Assembly (NCBI GenBank): GCA_027296055.1
Contig: JAPUJT010000049.1
Span: 113,244 to 177,243, forward strand
Length of the DNA stretch: 64,000 nt
Source: Planctomycetota bacterium
GTDB taxonomy: Bacteria; Planctomycetota; JAPUJT01
Direction of reading: 5' to 3'
The notes under the pieces are model-generated. The model was not told the origin of the DNA. It ran no database searches and was given only the letters and a program-made list of their open reading frames with translations. Position 1 is the first letter of the stretch. Every line of letters starts with the position of its first letter. The position numbers were made by a program, and so were the translations under genes. This document shows positions 58,212-64,000 of this stretch, in pieces.

Positions 58212-58237
58212 TTCTGTCCTTACAGAATATACTGTAA
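58212..58237. promoter_or_regulatory. Two overlapping perfect palindromes upstream of the gbsR-like gene (autoregulatory operator candidate)
   Basis: TTCTGT-CCTT-ACAGAA (58212-58227) and TTACAG-AATATA-CTGTAA (58220-58237). Confidence 0.6.
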
Positions 58238-58271
58238 TATTGGTTGGAAGTCAATGGGAAAGCCGATGGCG

Positions 58272-59150
58272 CTATACGAGGAAACGGATCACCAGTGGCA
58301 GGTAGAAGAGGCTGGCGATCGTGCCGATGAGCACCGCCGCCGATACTCGCTCCGGGTCCGAGTTGAACCGGAGAGCGATCGCCGCGTTGATCATGGCGGG
58401 GGGCATCGCCGAATAGAGGATCACGATGGAGCGCGTCAGGCCCTCCAGATTCAGGACGTAGGCGAAGGCGATCCCGAGGAGAAGCCCTCCCACCGCCCGC
58501 GTGGCCGCGACGACGGTCGCCTCGCGGATCGAATCGAGTCGCGTGTCGGCAAGTTGCATGCCCAGGGCGAGAAGCACCAGGGGGATCGCCGCACCGCCGA
58601 GTAACGTGATCCCCTGATCCAGGGAGTCGGGGAGATCCAGGCCCGATCCCTTGACGACGAACGCAGCCACGGTGGCCCAGAGGACGGGCTCGGTGAGGGT
58701 GCGCTTCCAGGCCGCACGCCCCGCGGCGATGGCGATCCCGACGGTGAAGAGGAGCGCGACGACGACGATGTAGAAGATCACGGCTCGCGCCATCCCCTCA
58801 GGGCCCCATAGAAACAGGACGATGGGGAACGGAATGTTGACGGCGTTCATGAACATGATGGGGAGGTAGAGTCCGCGGGAAGGAATCCTGGTCGCACGGA
58901 GGATCAGCCACCCGAAGACCCCCGACAGGACGACGATGCCGACGGCGCTGATGACGATCCACTTCACATCGTCGCCGGACATCTCGGAGTGGGTCAGCAC
59001 GCTGAAGATGAGGCAGGGGGCCGCCACGACCATCGCGACCTCTGCCAGCGGTTCCGGCTTCATCCCGCGGATCCTCCGGAGGATGTAACCGATGGCGACG
59101 ATAGAGAACGGAATGAGAACCGCCTGCAGGATCGGCATCATCCCCGCCAT
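58272..59150 (-). CDS. Auxin efflux carrier (AEC) family transporter
   Basis: Multi-TM; N-terminal LIPFSIVAIGYILRR; NAVNIPFPIVLFLWGPEG; SAMPPAMINAAIAL. Confidence 0.85.
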   Translation of the reverse strand: MAGMMPILQAVLIPFSIVAIGYILRRIRGMKPEPLAEVAMVVAAPCLIFSVLTHSEMSGDDVKWIVISAVGIVVLSGVFGWLILRATRIPSRGLYLPIMFMNAVNIPFPIVLFLWGPEGMARAVIFYIVVVALLFTVGIAIAAGRAAWKRTLTEPVLWATVAAFVVKGSGLDLPDSLDQGITLLGGAAIPLVLLALGMQLADTRLDSIREATVVAATRAVGGLLLGIAFAYVLNLEGLTRSIVILYSAMPPAMINAAIALRFNSDPERVSAAVLIGTIASLFYLPLVIRFLV

Positions 59151-59323
59151 CGTCGCGCCCCTTGGTTGGGATCGGAGAAACGTCGGACCGGTGAGAACGC
59201 CAAAGCGTATCTCCCGGAGGTCCCGAGTGCAAATCGGGTCCGCTTGCCGGGCCCCCGCGCTCCGCTATAATCGGCCCGTTCCTGAGGTCCATAGAAGAGA
59301 AGATCTCCAACGAGAGAGATGCG

Positions 59324-60313
59324 ATGAAGGCCCTGGTCACCGGAGGAACCGGGTTCGTTGGGGCGAGCCTGGTGCGGGAGCTGATCGCGCAATCGTGGGA
59401 GGTCCGCGCCCTGGTCCGGAAGGAGAGCCCTGGCGGAAATCTTGAAGGCCTGGAGGTGGAGAGGATCCAGGGGGATCTCCTCGATCCGACCTCCCTGGAG
59501 AAGGCGATGAAAGGGTGCGACGCGCTCTTTCACTGCGCCGCGCATTACGCCTTGTGGACCCCCAAGCCGGATCTGCTCTACGAGAGCAACGTCACGGGAA
59601 CCGCCAACATCCTCGAGGTGGCGGGCAATCTTGGCATCGAACGCATCGTCTACACCAGCACCGTCGCCGCCGTTGGCCGACCCGAGAACGGATCTCTCGG
59701 GACCGAAGAGCACTTCGTGAATCCCGACAAGGCGGTCGGCCATTACAAGCGATCGAAGGTCCTGGCGGAGCAGAAGGTGCGGGAGGCGGCCGGGAACGGG
59801 CTCCCGGTGATCACGGTGAATCCGAGCGCTCCGGTGGGGCCGTTCGACATCAAGCCGACGCCCACGGGGCAGATGATCCTCGACTTCGTTCGCGGCAAGG
59901 TGCCCGCCTATATGGACACGGGCCTGAACCTTGTCGACGTTCGCGATGTGGCGCGGGGCCATATTCTGGCCCTGGAAAAGGGACGGCCGGGGGAACGCTA
60001 CATCCTGGCGAATCGAAACATGACCCTGAAGGAGATCTTCGATCTGCTGGGGACGCTGACGGGGATCCCTTCTCCTCGCGTTCGACTCCCCTACTTCGTG
60101 GCCCTTGCGGCTGCATTCTTCGATGAGGCGATCACGGGGAGGGTTCTCGGTCGGACGCCCCGTGTGACGGTTTCCGGGGTCCGGATGACGAAGAACAAAA
60201 TGTGGTACGATGCTTCGAAGGCGATTCGGGAGCTTGGCTTCCGGCAGAGTCCGGTCGAGCAGGCCCTCCGGGACGCTGTCGACTGGTTCAGACAAAACGG
60301 CTACGCGAACTGA
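59324..60313 (+). CDS. hpnA: Hopanoid-associated sugar epimerase (HpnA-like)
   Basis: MKALVTGGTGFVG; YKRSKVLAEQKV; VNPSAPVGPFDIKPTPTGQMILDF; YMDTGLNLVDVRDVARGHILALEKGRPGERYIL. Confidence 0.85.
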   Translation: MKALVTGGTGFVGASLVRELIAQSWEVRALVRKESPGGNLEGLEVERIQGDLLDPTSLEKAMKGCDALFHCAAHYALWTPKPDLLYESNVTGTANILEVAGNLGIERIVYTSTVAAVGRPENGSLGTEEHFVNPDKAVGHYKRSKVLAEQKVREAAGNGLPVITVNPSAPVGPFDIKPTPTGQMILDFVRGKVPAYMDTGLNLVDVRDVARGHILALEKGRPGERYILANRNMTLKEIFDLLGTLTGIPSPRVRLPYFVALAAAFFDEAITGRVLGRTPRVTVSGVRMTKNKMWYDASKAIRELGFRQSPVEQALRDAVDWFRQNGYAN

Positions 60314-61218
60314 TGCCGCAGGATTTCGCCGACTTCTTCAAGCTCCTCTTCTCCACGGTCATCCTCCGTCCGTATGTCTTCATCTTCCTGGCCATCTACC
60401 TGGTCGCGGCGTTCCTCCACCTCGGGTGGAGGAGGACGGTGCTCTTCACGGTCGTCGGGTATCTGATCGCCTGGACGGCGGAGTTCTCATCGATTCACAA
60501 CGGGATTCCGTTCGGGCTTTACAATTACATCTCGGAGCCGACGATCGACAAGGAGCTGTGGGTCTTCGGCGTCCCGTTCATGGACTCCCTCTCCTTCGTT
60601 TTCCTCGCCTACGCCTCCTACAGCGTGGCCCTTCTCGCCTCGACCCCCATTGCGGTGCGAGAGCGGGGTGTCTACCTGGCCGAGACGCATCGGATTCGCC
60701 GTTCATGGCGCGTGTGGATCCTCACCGCGGTCTTTTTCGCCTTCATCGACGTCGTGATCGATCCCGTTGCTTACCACGGGGACCGGTGGTTTCTCGGAAA
60801 GATCTATAGCTATCCAGAGCCTGGAATTTACTTTCACATACCGCTGACGAACTTTCTGGGCTGGTTCGTGGTGGGGATCCTGATTTTGAAGATCTTTCAC
60901 CTCGCGGAGCGCGGGCTACAGGCAGCGGGGCTGATGCCCGTATTGTCTCCCAGATACATCTCCTGGAGGGTCTACCTCGCGCCGCTCCTCTACTTGGGAG
61001 TCCTCGTATTCAATCTGGGTGTGACCTTCTGGCTGGGTGGCCACTCCGAGGGAGAGGAGCGCCAGGAGTTCCTCCTGATGGGGATCGTCGGGACGTTCAT
61101 ATTCATTCCTGTCCTCGTTCTTCTCATCGCTGGTCTGTTCGATCCATCCCGGCGCGCAACCCCCCACGATATCGAAGAGCACATCCAGGACTTCCCCGAC
61201 TCCTCCCTGAGCCACTAG
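60313..61218 (+). CDS. Carotenoid biosynthesis protein (DUF422/CruF-like)
   Basis: LIAWTAEFSSIHNGIPFGLYNYI; IDVVIDPVAYHGDRW...IPLTNFLGWFVVG; ATG overlaps the upstream TGA (TGATG). Confidence 0.8.
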   Translation: MPQDFADFFKLLFSTVILRPYVFIFLAIYLVAAFLHLGWRRTVLFTVVGYLIAWTAEFSSIHNGIPFGLYNYISEPTIDKELWVFGVPFMDSLSFVFLAYASYSVALLASTPIAVRERGVYLAETHRIRRSWRVWILTAVFFAFIDVVIDPVAYHGDRWFLGKIYSYPEPGIYFHIPLTNFLGWFVVGILILKIFHLAERGLQAAGLMPVLSPRYISWRVYLAPLLYLGVLVFNLGVTFWLGGHSEGEERQEFLLMGIVGTFIFIPVLVLLIAGLFDPSRRATPHDIEEHIQDFPDSSLSH

Positions 61219-61272
61219 CTTCCGAGTTTGGTGCGCGTCACGAAACTCCGAGTGTCGGAGGGGTGGGCTAGA

Positions 61273-62418
61273 ATGAGATACAACATGGAACAGGAAAGCA
61301 GGGCTTCCGTATTACTAGACGCCAGGAGGCTGAGCGTCGAGATCCGGCGTCTCTTCATCGAAGATGAAGAGATCTATCGCGCCCTCTCTCAGCTTCCGGA
61401 AGAATCTCTCCCCGACCGGGTCCGTCGCGCGCTCAAGGTGGGCCTGATCGCCTTGAGAGATGCCGAGACGGTCTCCAAAGTCGACTACGTCGAAAGCTCC
61501 TTCCAGGACATGCGTCGTGAGATGGAATCCAGCCTCGAGCGGCACCTCGGCGAGGAGGGTTCCTTGATCATCCGGCACTTGAACCCGAGTGACGAGGAAT
61601 CGATTCTCGGGAGGTTCCGGAAGCGGATCGAAGACCTCATCGACGCGAATCGGGACGGGAGCCCGTTCGCCGACATCAAGAAGACCCTTCAGGGAGAATT
61701 CAAGGAACTTCACGCAAAGCTGGAGTCGCGCCGCGCCGTGAAGGAGGAGCGGGAGAAGGGGACCCAGAAGGGCCTCGATTTCGAGGGGTTCGTCTACGAG
61801 ACCCTCCTGGGTCTGGCGGGTCCTCTCGACGATCGGGTGGAACCGATCGGGACGAGGCCAGGGCCACTGGGAGATGTGGGCGATGTCCTCATCACGCTCA
61901 ACCCGGCGCATACGGGTGGACGCGAGGTGCGCGTGGTCGTCGAGGTAAAGAACCGGGGCATCTCGCTTCGGGGAAAAAACTCGATCTTCGAGGAGGTGGA
62001 GAGGGCTCGAGAAAATCGTGGGGCCCACTACTCGATGATCGTGGTCCGCGCCAAGGAGGCCCCGACGGAGATCGGCGCCCTGCGGATCGATCCCAAGGGG
62101 GCCATCATCTGCACCATCGAGGAGGATGGAGACCACCTGGCTCTGGAAGTGGCCTACAAGCTTGCCCGCGCCGAGGCGATTCGTATCTCCTCGGAGGGCG
62201 AGGGGCAGTTCGACCCCCAGCAGATTATCGCCGCCCTGGAGAAAGTCCGTTCCAAGCTCGAGATGATCAAAGGAATGAAATCCAGTCTCAGTGGGGCGGA
62301 GAGGAGCCTCCGACAGGTCAAAGATGATCTCGATCTGTTCCGAGACGGGGTCCGTGAGATCCTGGATCGGGTCACCGCTTCGTCCCTGGCCTCCCATCCG
62401 GCCCATCCCGCCGCCTGA
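61273..62418 (+). CDS. Coiled-coil protein with PD-(D/E)XK nuclease-like core
   Basis: GLDFEGFVYETLL...GPLGDVGDVLITLN...REVRVVVEVKNRG: E / D-x(n)-ExK arrangement; helical N- and C-termini. Confidence 0.65.
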   Translation: MRYNMEQESRASVLLDARRLSVEIRRLFIEDEEIYRALSQLPEESLPDRVRRALKVGLIALRDAETVSKVDYVESSFQDMRREMESSLERHLGEEGSLIIRHLNPSDEESILGRFRKRIEDLIDANRDGSPFADIKKTLQGEFKELHAKLESRRAVKEEREKGTQKGLDFEGFVYETLLGLAGPLDDRVEPIGTRPGPLGDVGDVLITLNPAHTGGREVRVVVEVKNRGISLRGKNSIFEEVERARENRGAHYSMIVVRAKEAPTEIGALRIDPKGAIICTIEEDGDHLALEVAYKLARAEAIRISSEGEGQFDPQQIIAALEKVRSKLEMIKGMKSSLSGAERSLRQVKDDLDLFRDGVREILDRVTASSLASHPAHPAA

Positions 62419-62512
62419 CCCGGCCTTCCGCTCCGTTGCAGGAGCCCCTCCCTGTCCCGTAAGATGGGGCCACCAATCTTGATTCACCCTGACTCGAGCC
62501 CAGGAGGATGCC

Positions 62513-63664
62513 GTGAACGCGAACCGCCTTCTCATCAGCGTCTTGTTTGCGACCGTTCTATGTTCAGGAGATGGAATCGTTGCTCAGGATGCGCCGGACA
62601 CGATTGATCCCGATGAGATTCTCGCCACGGCGAGGTTCCTCGCCTCGGACGAGCTGGCCGGGAGGAACTTCGGATCTCCGGAAGGGAGGATCGCGGCGGT
62701 CTACATCGCGAGCCGGTTCGAGGCCTTGGGGCTCGTGCCGGCGGGTGACGAGGAGAGTTATTTCCAGTCGGTGAAGAAGGGGCAGAACGTCATCGCAAAG
62801 TTGCCAGGGAGCGGCGACCCGGAGCGGTCCGGAGAGGTGATCGTCGTTGGAGCGCACATGGATCACCTTGGCGTGGGAGAAAACGGCGTCTGGAACGGCG
62901 CCGACGACAACGCTTCTGGCGTTGCGGTGCTCATCGCCGTCGCAGAAGCCCTCTCCCGCGGCCCGCGTCCTGCCCGTACCGTGATATTCGCCACTTTCGA
63001 TGGGGAGGAGAAGGGGCTGATCGGGTCACGACATTACTGCGAGAAGCCTCCCGTTGCCCTGGAGAAGACGGTGTTGATGATCAACCTCGACATGGTGGGA
63101 AGGGACTTCATGGACTTCTTTCCGATCTTCCTCTTCGCCGTGGGATCGGAGAGCTCCCCCGCTGTCCGGGAAGTCCTCGAGGCCAAGAACAAGGAAGGCC
63201 CCGGATTCCGACTCCTGGAGTTCACCGCCGCGCTCCTCGGTCAGTTCTGGGCATCTTCCGATCACCTGCCGTTCTGGGAGGCGAAGGTCCCCTTCCTCTT
63301 CCTCTCCACCGGCATGCACAAGGAATACCACAAGCCGGAGGATGACACGGATCTCCTCAAGCCCAAGAAGATGGCCAGGATTGCGGGCATGGTCACCGAG
63401 ATCGTCCGGACGATAGCATCGGCCGAGGATCGGCCGATGTATCAAGAACTCGATCAGGTGATAACGAAGGAGGACCGCGCAGGGATCGAGGCGATCCTGG
63501 GACCGGCGATCAAGCTCGGTCCGATGATGGGACTGCAGCCGGACGCGCTCGAGAGGCTTGGAAAGATCGAGAGCCGCGTCAAGGATGACGAACACGAGTG
63601 GTCGGAGGCGGAGGTCAACGATCTATGCAAGGAGCTTCGAGCCCTCCTGACGCGAATGCGCTGA
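62513..63664 (+). CDS. M28-family metallopeptidase, secreted
   Basis: AHMDHLG, GADDNASGVA, DGEEKGLIGS, NLDMVGR, SSDHLPF metal-ligand motifs; signal peptide; GTG start. Confidence 0.9.
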   Translation: MNANRLLISVLFATVLCSGDGIVAQDAPDTIDPDEILATARFLASDELAGRNFGSPEGRIAAVYIASRFEALGLVPAGDEESYFQSVKKGQNVIAKLPGSGDPERSGEVIVVGAHMDHLGVGENGVWNGADDNASGVAVLIAVAEALSRGPRPARTVIFATFDGEEKGLIGSRHYCEKPPVALEKTVLMINLDMVGRDFMDFFPIFLFAVGSESSPAVREVLEAKNKEGPGFRLLEFTAALLGQFWASSDHLPFWEAKVPFLFLSTGMHKEYHKPEDDTDLLKPKKMARIAGMVTEIVRTIASAEDRPMYQELDQVITKEDRAGIEAILGPAIKLGPMMGLQPDALERLGKIESRVKDDEHEWSEAEVNDLCKELRALLTRMR

Positions 63665-63670
63665 CGGCCC

Positions 63671-64000
63671 TCAAAGCTCCAACCATCGACCCCTCCCTCC
63701 CCGGAGGATCTCCGGCGCATGCCTTTCCAGCAGGAACAGGTACTGATTGTGCGATTCGTAGAGGGAACGGTGAGGGAAGGAATAGGCCGAGATATCCTTC
63801 TTCTGAGCCAGAGCGGTGAGCGCGGGTGAGAGCGCTGGGCCCTTCGCCTTCTCGACGAGGCGCTGGGCCAGCATTTGCATCGCATCGGCTGAACGGGCCA
63901 CTTTGATCCCGTCGAGTCGGAATCTTCCCTGCCAGAACCGAAATCGGAGCTTCGAATCCGTGTGGTAGAGGTCGATGACGACCTCGTTCCGGTGAACCGT
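63671..64000 (-). CDS. Hypothetical protein, 5' partial at window edge
   Basis: Frame stays open from the TGA at 63671 through 64000 (TVHRNEVVIDLYHTDSKLRFRFWQGRFRLDGIKVARSADAMQML...). Confidence 0.65.
   Translation of the reverse strand, partial: TVHRNEVVIDLYHTDSKLRFRFWQGRFRLDGIKVARSADAMQMLAQRLVEKAKGPALSPALTALAQKKDISAYSFPHRSLYESHNQYLFLLERHAPEILRGGRGRWLEL

Overview
High-GC bacterial chromosomal window, with densely packed protein-coding genes and partial CDSs at both edges. I saw no convincing rRNA, tRNA, CRISPR array or complete transposon. Main content: (i) several large secreted or lipoprotein beta-propeller-type repeat proteins (IPT/TIG + Reg_prop-like, NHL, IPT + YVTN, and two FN3 + delta-60 proteins); (ii) a ~17 kb polysaccharide cluster (GT39-like, several GT4, methyltransferases, a 2078-aa multi-module glycosyltransferase, and a Wzm/Wzt-type ABC exporter); (iii) a lexA - small ORF - dinB SOS locus with LexA-box-like sites; (iv) a Ser/Thr kinase fused to an FGE-sulfatase domain; (v) squalene-hopene cyclase, HpnA-like and carotenoid-biosynthesis genes; (vi) a tight GbsR/MarR - DCC - membrane protein - YndJ-like - epimerase operon with palindromic operator candidates. 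The most interesting unexplained signal is a dispersed family of GGGGACA-type palindromic or half-palindromic elements placed exactly at gene ends. They supply stop codons, C-terminal tails and, in one case, a start codon. Other highlights are a multi-GT2 protein in which one tandem GT2 pair looks catalytically degenerate, twin proteins with seven delta-60 repeats each but different FN3 counts, long G/C homopolymers inside ORFs, and a PD-(D/E)XK-like coiled-coil protein. All family calls come from reading motifs by eye; no database search was run.
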